DNA from: Flavobacterium sp. 123
Lineage (GTDB): Bacteria > Bacteroidota > Bacteroidia > Flavobacteriales > Flavobacteriaceae
Reading direction: 5' to 3'
Length of the DNA stretch: 64,000 nt
NCBI RefSeq assembly: GCF_003634825.1
Contig: NZ_RBXD01000001.1
Span: 124,001-188,000, forward strand
In this document: positions 56,000-63,964 of the stretch, piece by piece
Position numbering within the stretch: position 1 is the first letter of the stretch
Layout: each line of letters starts with the position of its first letter
Program-made: the position numbers and the translations under genes
The notes under the pieces: generated by a model
Told to the model about the DNA's origin: nothing
Databases searched by the model: none
Seen by the model: the letters and a program-made list of their open reading frames with translations, nothing else

Positions 56000-57400
56000 T
56001 TGAAATCTTTTATACTAAATACAAAATACAAGCAAATCCTAGCTGATACCATCACTCCTGTGAGTGTGTATTTTAAAATTCGTGATAAATTCCCGAATAG
56101 TTTATTGCTAGAAAGTAGTGACTATCATGGAAACGATAATAGCTTCTCTTACATTTGTTGTAATCCGATAGCATCCATTAAAATTGAAAACGAAACAATC
56201 TCAAAGACATTTCCTGACGGAAGTTTCGAAAATATTTCTATTGATGCCAATACCAATATTCCAGAAGTAATTCAGGAGTTTTCTGGTCAATTTAAATCGG
56301 AGAAAAATGATTTCAAATTCATCAATAATGGACTCTTTGGATACATATCCTATGATGCGGTTCGTTATTTTGAAAAAGTAAGCATTGCCAAAAAAGAAAA
56401 CAGCAATACCATTCCAGATGTGTATTATGCTGTTTACCAAAATATAATTGCCATTAATCATTTCAAAAATGAAGCGTATATTTTTTGCCACAGCTTAGAC
56501 GGAAGAAATAATATTGCCGAAATTGAACAATTATTACAATCCCGAAACATTCCTTCTTATAAATTCACTAAAGACGGAGAAGGTTTTTCTAATTTGACGG
56601 ACGACGAATTCAAACACAATGTGGCTTTGGCCAAAAAACATTGTTTTAGAGGTGATGTCTTTCAATTAGTATTATCCAGAAGATTTACACAAGGCTTCAA
56701 GGGAGATGAATTCAATGTGTATCGCGCTTTGAGAAGTATCAATCCTTCCCCTTATTTATTCTTTTTTGATTACGGTGATTTCAAGATATTTGGTTCTTCA
56801 CCGGAAGCTCAAATCGTTGTGAAAAATCGTAAAGCGGAAATCCACCCTATTGCAGGAACTTTCAAACGTACTGGCGATGATGAAAAAGATGCGGTACTAG
56901 CCAAACAATTATCTGAAGATAAAAAAGAAAATAGTGAGCATGTAATGTTAGTAGATTTAGCCCGAAATGATTTGAGCAGAAATGGACATGATGTAAATGT
57001 AGAACGGTACCGAGAAGTACAGTTTTTTTCACATGTAATCCATTTAGTTTCAAAAGTAACAGGTCATTTGCATGAAAAAGCTTCTACGATGCAAGTTGTA
57101 GCTGATACTTTTCCGGCAGGAACTTTGAGCGGCGCGCCAAAACACAGAGCCATGCAATTGATTGAAGATTACGAAAAAACAAATCGTAATTTTTATGGAG
57201 GCGCCATCGGTTTTATGGATTTTGACGGAAACTTTAATCACGCCATTATGATTCGTACGTTCCTAAGCAAAAACCATCAATTGCATTCTCAGGCAGGAGC
57301 CGGAATTGTTGCCAGTTCTGATGAAGAAAGCGAAATGCAGGAAGTATATAATAAATTGAGAGCATTGAATGCGGCCTTAGATTTAGCCGAAACTATATAA
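56000..57400 (+). CDS. trpE: Anthranilate synthase component I
   Basis: This 466-residue chorismate-using enzyme makes anthranilate with ammonia from TrpG. The N-terminal LLESSDYHGNDNSFS (about 35-49) is the tryptophan feedback-binding motif. The catalytic half contains FGSSPEAQIV and FPAGTLSGAPKHRAM. The start is a TTG at 56000: no ATG, GTG or other TTG lies in frame between it and the in-frame stop at 55970-55972, and the sequence MKSFILNTKYKQILADT matches family starts. The gene is controlled by the leader/attenuator upstream and, through feedback, by Trp. A repeat element fills the gap before trpG. Confidence 0.95.
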   Translation: MKSFILNTKYKQILADTITPVSVYFKIRDKFPNSLLLESSDYHGNDNSFSYICCNPIASIKIENETISKTFPDGSFENISIDANTNIPEVIQEFSGQFKSEKNDFKFINNGLFGYISYDAVRYFEKVSIAKKENSNTIPDVYYAVYQNIIAINHFKNEAYIFCHSLDGRNNIAEIEQLLQSRNIPSYKFTKDGEGFSNLTDDEFKHNVALAKKHCFRGDVFQLVLSRRFTQGFKGDEFNVYRALRSINPSPYLFFFDYGDFKIFGSSPEAQIVVKNRKAEIHPIAGTFKRTGDDEKDAVLAKQLSEDKKENSEHVMLVDLARNDLSRNGHDVNVERYREVQFFSHVIHLVSKVTGHLHEKASTMQVVADTFPAGTLSGAPKHRAMQLIEDYEKTNRNFYGGAIGFMDFDGNFNHAIMIRTFLSKNHQLHSQAGAGIVASSDEESEMQEVYNKLRALNAALDLAETI

Positions 57401-57401
57401 A

Positions 57402-57540
57402 TCCCCTCCCCAACCCTCCCCAAAGGGAAGGGAGCCAAAACTAAAAAATCAGCAACTTATGAAGTTGCCAATAAAAATAATAATTAAAAAACCTATTTAC
57501 CCCAATAGGTACTCCCCTCTTTTGGAGGGGTTGGGGGAGG
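57402..57540. repeat. MITE-like inverted-repeat element between trpE and trpG (~139 bp)
   Basis: Arms rich in C or G form inverted ends: 57403-57434 (CCCCTCCCCAACCCTCCCCA and more) and 57512-57540 (CTCCCCTCTTTTGGAGGGGT and more). Between them are two perfect small hairpins, GCAACTT-ATG-AAGTTGC (57452-57468) and ACCTATT-N6-AATAGGT (57491-57510). The element sits between the trpE stop and the trpG start, and a related single arm occurs inside trpF at 60059-60086. It contains no gene and may shape mRNA folding or stability. Confidence 0.85.
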
Positions 57541-57543
57541 AAA

Positions 57544-58110
57544 ATGAAAAAAATACTAGTCATAGACAATTACGATAGTTTCACTTATAATTTAGTGCAT
57601 TATCTGGAAGATTTAGATTGCGAAGTAACGGTTTATAGAAACGATGAATTTGATATTGATGAAATTACAGTTTTTGATAAAATATTACTTTCTCCTGGAC
57701 CTGGAATTCCAGATGAAGCAGGATTATTGAAAGAAGTGATTCAAAAATACGGACCAACAAAAAGTATCTTCGGCGTATGCTTAGGTCAACAAGCAATTGG
57801 TGAAGTTTACGGAGGAACCCTTTCTAATTTAGATAAAGTGTATCACGGTGTTGCTACAAATGTAAAAACAGTCGTTGATGATGAACTTTTATTTGAAGGA
57901 TTAGGAAATGAGTTTGAAGTGGGACGCTACCATTCGTGGGTGGTTGATGCTAATTTACCTGATGTTCTTGAGGCTACTTCTTTTGACGAAAATGGTCAAG
58001 TAATGTCGTTACGTCACAAAACATTCGATGTTCGTGGAGTACAATTTCATCCAGAAAGTGTGTTGACACCTAACGGTAAAAAGATTTTAGAAAACTGGGT
58101 TAAAAGTTAA
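57544..58110 (+). CDS. trpG: Anthranilate synthase component II, glutamine amidotransferase
   Basis: This 188-residue class I glutamine amidotransferase has the nucleophile Cys79 in FGVCLGQQAI and the partner residues His169 and Glu171 in VQFHPESVL. It strips ammonia from glutamine for TrpE. A pabA-type role cannot be excluded, but its place between trpE and trpD argues for trpG. The ATG at 57544 starts only 3 bp after the repeat element. Confidence 0.95.
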   Translation: MKKILVIDNYDSFTYNLVHYLEDLDCEVTVYRNDEFDIDEITVFDKILLSPGPGIPDEAGLLKEVIQKYGPTKSIFGVCLGQQAIGEVYGGTLSNLDKVYHGVATNVKTVVDDELLFEGLGNEFEVGRYHSWVVDANLPDVLEATSFDENGQVMSLRHKTFDVRGVQFHPESVLTPNGKKILENWVKS

Positions 58111-58154
58111 TCCAATTATCAAAAGACTTTATAATATTTAAGAATACTTTTTCA

Positions 58155-59147
58155 ATGAAAAATATATTAAACAGACTTATCAATCACGAAATGCTTTCGA
58201 AAGACGAAGCTAAAGATGTATTGGTTAATATTTCTAACGGAATTTACAACACGAGTCAAATTGCCTCTTTTCTGACTGTTTACATGATGCGAAGCGTTAG
58301 TATTGATGAACTTGCTGGTTTTCGTGAAGCGCTATTAGAATTGTGCATTCGGGTGGATTTATCTGCTTACAATACAATTGATTTGTGTGGTACGGGCGGT
58401 GATGGAAAAGACACTTTTAATATTTCGACCTTAGCTTCATTTGTAGCTGCGGGCGCAGGAATAAAAGTTGCTAAACATGGAAATTACGGCGTATCTTCTA
58501 TTTCTGGATCAAGCAATGTAATGGAAAAAATGGGAATCAAATTCAGTAATGACCCTGATTTTCTAGAAAAATGTATGGATACCGCTGGGATTTGTATTTT
58601 ACATGCGCCATTATTCCATCCAGCAATGAAAAACGTTGGGCCAATCCGAAAAGAACTGGCTGTAAAAACCTTTTTCAATATGTTAGGACCAATGGTAAAT
58701 CCATCGTTTCCTAAAAATCAATTGGTCGGTGTTTTCAATTTAGAATTGGCTCGAATGTATGCGTATTTGTACCAAAATACCAATGTGAATTTTACCATTT
58801 TACATTCTCTTGACGGATATGACGAAATTTCGTTGACTTGTCCTACCAAAACCATTACCAACTCTATGGAAGGAATTTTGAGACCAGAAGATTTTGGCGT
58901 GCAACTTTTACAACAAAGCGAAATTGAAGGTGGGAAAACCATCGAAGAATCCGCTCAAATGTTTACTGATATCATTTCTGGAAAAGGAACCGAAGCTCAA
59001 AATAATGTAGTTTGTGCCAATGCAGCTATGGCTATTGCAACAGTGACAAAATGCTCGCCATTAGAAGGTTTTGAATTAGCAAAAGAAAGCTTATTCTCTG
59101 GAAAAGGATTTGCAGCATTAAAAACATTACAAGAGTTAAGTAAATAA
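58155..59147 (+). CDS. trpD: Anthranilate phosphoribosyltransferase
   Basis: This 330-residue enzyme attaches the phosphoribosyl group of PRPP to anthranilate. The glycine-rich PRPP loop CGTGGDGKDTFNIST is at 78-92, and KHGNYGVSSISGSSNVME follows near residue 107. The gene follows trpG by 44 bp. It ends before an 86-bp gap containing an inverted repeat, then trpC. Confidence 0.97.
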   Translation: MKNILNRLINHEMLSKDEAKDVLVNISNGIYNTSQIASFLTVYMMRSVSIDELAGFREALLELCIRVDLSAYNTIDLCGTGGDGKDTFNISTLASFVAAGAGIKVAKHGNYGVSSISGSSNVMEKMGIKFSNDPDFLEKCMDTAGICILHAPLFHPAMKNVGPIRKELAVKTFFNMLGPMVNPSFPKNQLVGVFNLELARMYAYLYQNTNVNFTILHSLDGYDEISLTCPTKTITNSMEGILRPEDFGVQLLQQSEIEGGKTIEESAQMFTDIISGKGTEAQNNVVCANAAMAIATVTKCSPLEGFELAKESLFSGKGFAALKTLQELSK

Positions 59148-59153
59148 AAAATA

Positions 59154-59209
59154 GTTTAAAGTTTAGCGTTTAAAGTTGTTGGAATTCCTAAAAACTTTAA
59201 ACCTTAAAC
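59154..59209. repeat. Inverted repeat between trpD and trpC
   Basis: GTTTAAAGTTTAGCGTTTAA (from 59154) and AAAACTTTAAACCTTAAAC (59191-59209) form imperfect inverted arms around a spacer. A third ACCTTAAAC-like unit follows near 59217. This is a simple intergenic palindrome, possibly one of a family, with no sign of a gene. Confidence 0.6.
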
Positions 59210-59233
59210 AAACAAAACCTTAAACAAATAAAA

Positions 59234-60013
59234 ATGAACATCCTAGATAGAATTATAATTGACAAAAGAAGAGAAGTTATTCTCAAGAAATCAATCATTC
59301 CTGTTTCGCAATTGGAAGCATCAATTTTCTTTGGAAAAGAAACCATTTCTTTGAGTCAAAATCTAAGAAACAGCACATCAGGAATTATCGCTGAACACAA
59401 ACGCCGTTCACCATCCAAAGCGGAAATCAATTATGGTTTTACCGTTGAAGAAGTGACTAAAGGATATGAAACTGCAGGTGCTTGCGGAATTTCGGTTTTG
59501 ACAGATGGAAAATATTTTGGTGGATCTTTAGACGATTTACTTTTGGCAAGAGCCACCGTAAATATTCCTTTATTGCGTAAAGAATTTATTGTAGATGAAT
59601 ACCAAATCCTAGAAGCCAAAGCACATGGAGCCGATTTAATTTTGCTAATTGCCGCAGTTTTAACTCGAGACGAAATTAAATCTTTGTCAGCATTTGCTAA
59701 AAGTCTTGGATTAGAAGTTTTATTAGAAGTTCACAATCAAGAAGAATTAGAAAAATCAATTATGCCTACTTTGGACATGATTGGTGTCAACAACAGAAAC
59801 CTAAAAACTTTTGAAGTAAGCTTGGATTTTAGCAAACAATTAGCAGACCAAATTCCAAACGAATTTGTAAAAGTTTCCGAAAGTGGTATTTCGTCTGTGG
59901 AAGCAATCAATGAATTAAAGCCTTTTGGTTACAAAGGTTTTTTGATTGGAGAAAACTTTATGAAAACGGATAATGCTGGTAAAGCAGCAACCGAATTTAT
60001 TAGCCAACTATAA
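59234..60013 (+). CDS. trpC: Indole-3-glycerol phosphate synthase
   Basis: This 259-residue TIM-barrel enzyme closes the indole ring from carboxyphenylamino-deoxyribulose phosphate. Catalytic residues lie in IIAEHKRRSPSK (Glu53 and Lys55) and LLRKEFIVDEYQ (Lys116). VSESGISS and FLIGENFM form the phosphate site. Length and motif order match family members. It ends 7 bp before the trpF start codon. Confidence 0.96.
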   Translation: MNILDRIIIDKRREVILKKSIIPVSQLEASIFFGKETISLSQNLRNSTSGIIAEHKRRSPSKAEINYGFTVEEVTKGYETAGACGISVLTDGKYFGGSLDDLLLARATVNIPLLRKEFIVDEYQILEAKAHGADLILLIAAVLTRDEIKSLSAFAKSLGLEVLLEVHNQEELEKSIMPTLDMIGVNNRNLKTFEVSLDFSKQLADQIPNEFVKVSESGISSVEAINELKPFGYKGFLIGENFMKTDNAGKAATEFISQL

Positions 60014-60020
60014 TCTTGAA

Positions 60021-60704
60021 ATGAAAAAAGATATTGATAATCAAAATATTTTGGCTCACTCCCCTTCGGGGAGGGCTGGGGTGGGGATAAAAATCTGTGG
60101 CATGAAATATCCCGATAATATAGTCGAAATAGGAGCGCTCCTACCCGATTATATGGGCTTTATATTTTGGGAGAAATCGGCTCGATATTTTGATGGGACA
60201 ATGCCTGATTTACCAAAATCAATCAAAAAAGTAGGCGTTTTTGTTAATGAAAGCACCGAAGTTATTTTGGCGAAAGCCCAAAAATACAACTTGCAAGCCA
60301 TTCAATTACACGGACAGGAATCGGTTGCATTTTGTTCCGATTTAAAAAGTAAAATGGATGCTTCAATTGAAATCATCAAAGTATTTTCCGTTAGTGACAG
60401 CTTTGATTTTCGAGTATTAGAAGCTTTTGAAACGGTTTGTGATTATTTCCTTTTTGACACTAAAGGGAAATTACCAGGAGGAAACGGAACCACTTTTGAT
60501 TGGAAAGTATTAGAGAACTATCCTTCTACAAAACCGTTTTTCTTGAGCGGAGGAATTGGGATTGAGGAAATAAAATCAATACAAGAAATTTCAAAAACAA
60601 ATTTACCAATATATGCTATTGATATAAATAGTAAATTTGAAATTGAATCAGGATTAAAAAACGAAGAAAAATTAAAACGTTTCATAAACAACTTGAAACT
60701 TTAA
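60021..60704 (+). CDS. trpF: Phosphoribosylanthranilate isomerase with a repeat-derived N-terminal segment
   Basis: This 227-residue TIM-barrel isomerase follows trpC by 7 bp. The usual family start (KIKICGMK) appears only at residues 23-29 (GIKICGMKY), with the catalytic Cys26. Residues 1-22 are extra, and most of their codons (60059-60086) are a copy of the C/G-rich repeat found between trpE and trpG, translated as SPSGRAGVG. The rest is normal: LSGGIG and FDTKGKLPGGNG, with the catalytic Asp in FDTKG. The TTG at 59973 is rejected because it lies inside trpC. The repeat keeps the frame, so the protein is probably functional. Confidence 0.94.
   Translation: MKKDIDNQNILAHSPSGRAGVGIKICGMKYPDNIVEIGALLPDYMGFIFWEKSARYFDGTMPDLPKSIKKVGVFVNESTEVILAKAQKYNLQAIQLHGQESVAFCSDLKSKMDASIEIIKVFSVSDSFDFRVLEAFETVCDYFLFDTKGKLPGGNGTTFDWKVLENYPSTKPFFLSGGIGIEEIKSIQEISKTNLPIYAIDINSKFEIESGLKNEEKLKRFINNLKL
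60059..60086. repeat. C/G-rich repeat copy inside the trpF coding region
   Basis: CTCCCCTTCGGGGAGGGCTG plus GGGTGGGG is a 28-bp relative of the right arm of the element at 57512-57540. It lies between the trpF start codon and the conserved IKICGMK segment and does not break the frame. Confidence 0.85.
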
Positions 60705-60717
60705 AAATTAAAACAAA

Positions 60718-61899
60718 ATGAGTTACAACGTCAACGAAAAAGGCTATTACGGAGAATTTGGAGGAGCCTACATTCCTGAAATGTTATATCCAAACGTAGA
60801 AGAATTACGCCAACAATATCTAAAAATTACGGCTGAACCAGAATTTCAAGCTGAATTTGATGCGCTCCTAAAAGATTATGTAGGGCGCCCTACTCCGCTG
60901 TATTTTGCTACTCGATTATCTGAAAAATACAATACTAAAATCTACCTCAAAAGAGAAGATTTATGTCATACTGGTGCACATAAAGTAAACAATACGATTG
61001 GTCAAATTTTACTAGCCAAGCGTTTAGGCAAAAAACGAATCATTGCAGAAACAGGTGCTGGTCAACATGGTGTGGCTACCGCTACCGTTTGTGCGCTTAT
61101 GGGATTAGAATGCATCGTTTACATGGGTGAAATTGACATCAAACGTCAGGCACCAAACGTAGCTCGTATGAAAATGTTAGGTGCTGAAGTTCGTCCTGCA
61201 ATGTCTGGTTCACGAACACTGAAAGACGCTACAAACGAAGCCATTCGAGATTGGATTAACAATCCCGTTGATACGTATTACATCATTGGTTCTGTGGTAG
61301 GACCGCATCCTTATCCAGATATGGTGGCGCGTTTTCAAAGTGTTATTTCTAAGGAAATCAAAGCGCAATTATTAGAAAAAGAAGGACGTGAAAATCCTGA
61401 TTATGTGATTGCCTGCGTAGGTGGCGGAAGTAACGCTGCTGGTGCGTATTACCACTTTTTGGACGAAAAAGACGTTAACATCATTGCGGTTGAAGCAGCC
61501 GGTTTAGGAGTAGATTCAGGCGAAAGTGCCGCAACTTCTGCCCTTGGTAAAATTGGCGTGATTCACGGTAGTAAAACCCTGTTGATGCAATCAACTGATG
61601 GTCAAATCACCGAACCGTATTCTATTTCGGCAGGTTTAGATTACCCTGGTGTTGGTCCTATGCACGCTAATTTATTTGCAACTGGAAGAGCACAATTCAT
61701 TTCAATCACCGATGAAAAAGCGATGAATTGGGGATTACAACTTTCCAAAATGGAAGGAATTATCCCGGCAATCGAAAGTGCGCACGCCTTTGCTGTTTTG
61801 GACGAAATGAAATTCAAACCTGAAGATATCGTGGTCTTAAATCTTTCTGGACGTGGCGACAAAGATTTGAATACCTATATTGATTATTTCAAATTGTAG
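60718..61899 (+). CDS. trpB: Tryptophan synthase beta chain
   Basis: This 393-residue PLP enzyme joins indole and serine. The PLP lysine is Lys89 in [12 protein letters not shown], the phosphate loop is VGGGSNAAG near residue 230, and GRPTPLYFA is near residue 57. It matches the main TrpB1 length and lacks the TrpB2 extensions. The gene starts 13 bp after trpF. An 89-bp repeat element and a small GGCT-like gene separate it from trpA. Confidence 0.97.
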   Translation: MSYNVNEKGYYGEFGGAYIPEMLYPNVEELRQQYLKITAEPEFQAEFDALLKDYVGRPTPLYFATRLSEKYNTKIYLKREDLCHTGAHKVNNTIGQILLAKRLGKKRIIAETGAGQHGVATATVCALMGLECIVYMGEIDIKRQAPNVARMKMLGAEVRPAMSGSRTLKDATNEAIRDWINNPVDTYYIIGSVVGPHPYPDMVARFQSVISKEIKAQLLEKEGRENPDYVIACVGGGSNAAGAYYHFLDEKDVNIIAVEAAGLGVDSGESAATSALGKIGVIHGSKTLLMQSTDGQITEPYSISAGLDYPGVGPMHANLFATGRAQFISITDEKAMNWGLQLSKMEGIIPAIESAHAFAVLDEMKFKPEDIVVLNLSGRGDKDLNTYIDYFKL

Positions 61900-61901
61900 A
61901 T

Positions 61902-61990
61902 GGGCGTTACCACAAGGGTCGGGCTGTACACTCTATCTTTTTGCCCCAAAAAAAGGGCCAAAAAAGGATGCCGTTTCCATCCCTAACGCA
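61902..61990. repeat. Dispersed intergenic repeat, copy 2 (~89 bp, inverted relative to copy 1)
   Basis: GGGCGTTACCACAAGGGTCG at the left and CCATCCCTAACGCA at the right are reverse complements of the ends of 5188-5275. The centre (GGGGCAAAAAG-type hairpin on the reverse strand) differs. It starts 2 bp after the trpB stop. Confidence 0.8.
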
Positions 61991-62042
61991 ATCTTAAACC
62001 AGATAATTTAAATTAAAAATAACTTTTTCAAAACAAAAAAAC

Positions 62043-62363
62043 ATGGAACAATTATTTGCCTACGGTACCTTAAAAGAAAAAGACATTCAAGAAACTATTT
62101 TTGGCCGCATACTTAAAGGAACTCCTGAAACACTAGTTGGCTATGTTATCAATCAAATCCATATTGAAGAAGAATTTGGAGTAGCGCAATATCCTATTAT
62201 TACGCCTACTCATAATCCCGAAGATACTATCAGCGGAATGCTGTACGAACTCACCGAAGCGCAATTACAACTAGCTGACACCTATGAAGGCTTGCATTAC
62301 AAACGCATTCAAGTGCAATTGCAATCAAAACAAACGGCTTGGGTTTATAGCGCTACAACATAA
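62043..62363 (+). CDS. Gamma-glutamylcyclotransferase-like (AIG2-type) protein
   Basis: This 106-residue cytosolic protein begins with FAYGTLKEKDIQ, the substrate-binding signature of the GGCT/AIG2 fold, and has ISGMLYELTE and YEGLHYKRIQV, where Glu in YEG is the likely catalytic acid. Family members cyclise gamma-glutamyl groups or gamma-glutamylamines to oxoproline. It lies inside the trp operon between trpB and trpA, an accessory position; no link to tryptophan synthesis is known. The exact substrate cannot be given. Confidence 0.85.
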   Translation: MEQLFAYGTLKEKDIQETIFGRILKGTPETLVGYVINQIHIEEEFGVAQYPIITPTHNPEDTISGMLYELTEAQLQLADTYEGLHYKRIQVQLQSKQTAWVYSATT

Positions 62364-62417
62364 ATTAACACAAAAAAGATTCAAAAAGCAGATGCTAAAT
62401 CTGATAAAAATAGAACA

Positions 62418-63179
62418 ATGAACAGAATACAACAAAAACTACAAGAAACAAAAACGATCCTTTCCATCTATTTCTCAGCGGGATATCCAAACTTAAATGA
62501 CACCGTACAAATCATTCAGGATTTAGAAAAAAGCGGTGTAGATATGATTGAAATTGGATTACCTTTTAGCGATCCATTAGCTGATGGACCAACCATTCAA
62601 GCTAGTTCTACCCAAGCGTTGCATAACGGAATGACCACACAAGTCTTGTTTGACCAATTAAAAGACATCCGCAAAACGGTTTCAATTCCGTTAGTAATCA
62701 TGGGATATTTCAACCCAATGCTACAATACGGAATAGAGAATTTCTGCAAAAAATGTGCTGAAATTGGCATCGACGGATTAATCATTCCTGACCTTCCAGT
62801 TGATGTATATGCGGAGGAATTCAAAGCAACTTTTGAGAAATACGGATTGCTGAATGTATTCTTAATTACACCACAAACTTCTGAAGAACGCATTCGTTTT
62901 ATAGATAGCGTATCCGATGGATTTATTTACATGGTGAGTTCTGCAAGTGTTACGGGTTCACAATCTGGTTTTGGCAGCACTCAGGAAACTTATTTCAAAC
63001 GCATTGCGGATATGAATTTGAAAAACCCACAAGTAATCGGTTTTGGAATCAACAACAAAGAAACCTTCAACCAAGCCACACAATTTGCCAAAGGCGCTAT
63101 TATTGGTAGTGCTTTTATTACACATTTAACCGAAAAGGGTACTGGAAAAATTGAAGAATTTGTAAAAGCAATTCGATAA
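62418..63179 (+). CDS. trpA: Tryptophan synthase alpha chain
   Basis: This 253-residue TIM-barrel enzyme cleaves indole-3-glycerol phosphate to indole and passes it to TrpB. The catalytic residues are Glu45 (MIEIGLPFSDP) and Asp56 (PLADGP). IPDLPVDVYAEEF and GSQSGFGS follow in order. It is the last gene of the operon and is followed by a strong terminator. Confidence 0.97.
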   Translation: MNRIQQKLQETKTILSIYFSAGYPNLNDTVQIIQDLEKSGVDMIEIGLPFSDPLADGPTIQASSTQALHNGMTTQVLFDQLKDIRKTVSIPLVIMGYFNPMLQYGIENFCKKCAEIGIDGLIIPDLPVDVYAEEFKATFEKYGLLNVFLITPQTSEERIRFIDSVSDGFIYMVSSASVTGSQSGFGSTQETYFKRIADMNLKNPQVIGFGINNKETFNQATQFAKGAIIGSAFITHLTEKGTGKIEEFVKAIR

Positions 63180-63202
63180 GAATAGTCCTTTTTATAGATT
63201 AC

Positions 63203-63239
63203 AAACGGCGTTTAAAGCAACTTTAAACGCCGTTTTTTT
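63203..63239 (+). terminator. Terminator of the trp operon
   Basis: AAACGGCGTTTAAAG (63203-63217) pairs perfectly with CTTTAAACGCCGTTT (63221-63235) around CAA, with a T run. The 371-bp gap from the trpA stop to the next gene otherwise holds only the candidate RNA and AT-rich DNA. Confidence 0.95.
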
Positions 63240-63299
63240 ATTTACATTGCATATTGTTTTTGTAAGTATTTTTTTATATATTTAGCTAAATAAATACTA

Positions 63300-63425
63300 G
63301 AGCCTTTTATGGCACAAAGCCAACCTTTTCCGGGTAGATTGGTGCCATTTTATGGCTGGTATAAACGAGCTGTAGGCAATCCCTCATAGTACGCTGCCTT
63401 ACCTCCCGAAGCTACCGGCAGAAAG
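63300..63425 (+). ncRNA. Candidate structured RNA or repeat after the trp operon
   Basis: A nested structure is visible by eye. CCGGGTAG (63330-63337) pairs with CTACCGG (63412-63418), enclosing a hairpin GCCAT-TTT-ATGGC (63344-63356) and a stem GTAGGCA/TGCCTTAC (63372-63402), giving a three-way junction. TGGCAC (near 63310) can also pair with GTGCCA. A weak promoter-like TATATTTA lies upstream near 63277. It matches no riboswitch or ribozyme core that I recognise. It could equally be a dispersed repeat, because TGTAGGCA at 63371 has its reverse complement TGCCTACA at 63971. Confidence 0.35.
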
Positions 63426-63550
63426 CGGAAAATGGAATGAATTTTTAAAGAAAAACAATGCTTTACAAATAATTAATTTTCAAAACATTACAAAAACGTT
63501 AGTTAGAATTTTAAAAACGAATCGCTAAAAACAATTAAAACCAAAATATT

Positions 63551-63964
63551 ATGAAAAAAATTATCATCTATGGAATTCTTGCTTTAATAGGTTTTTTTAT
63601 GAATTCTTGCACTAAAAGTGAAAATGAGGAAATTATTGGAAAATGGGATGACAATATTAAATTATCTCAAAAGACAGCAACTCTAAATTCTAGTGAGAAT
63701 TATATTACTATTACAACCGAATCAACATTTTGGTGGTTGGGTGGTATTTCTCTTAACAATAAAAATATTGAATTGACAGACGTTGAAAAACTTTCTAAAA
63801 ATTTTGTGATTACAAATTCAGATTTCCAAGTTGAACGAAAAGAAGATGGAAAAAAAATTATTATTACATTAAATCAAAACAATACTAATTCTGAAAGAAT
63901 TCTAGTTGTAAGTATGCAAAATGGAGATTATTTTGATGGGGTGAGAATAATACAAGCCAAATAA
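63551..63964 (+). CDS. Hypothetical lipoprotein, BACON-like beta domain
   Basis: This 137-residue protein has a lipoprotein signal (MNSC lipobox near residue 20) and a beta-rich mature domain. The segment TATLNSSENYITITTES, followed by FWWLGG and a C-terminal IIITLNQNN and GVRIIQAK, resembles a BACON-type immunoglobulin-like fold, though the similarity is only by pattern. An envelope location is likely. It stands alone after the candidate RNA and repeat-like sequence, with the flanking TGTAGGCA and TGCCTACA motifs on each side. Confidence 0.6.
   Translation: MKKIIIYGILALIGFFMNSCTKSENEEIIGKWDDNIKLSQKTATLNSSENYITITTESTFWWLGGISLNNKNIELTDVEKLSKNFVITNSDFQVERKEDGKKIIITLNQNNTNSERILVVSMQNGDYFDGVRIIQAK

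Noticed and set aside
59973..60020. Upstream TTG start for trpF
   Set aside because: It lies within trpC in another frame, and the ATG at 60021 follows the trpC stop by 7 bp, which is normal operon spacing.
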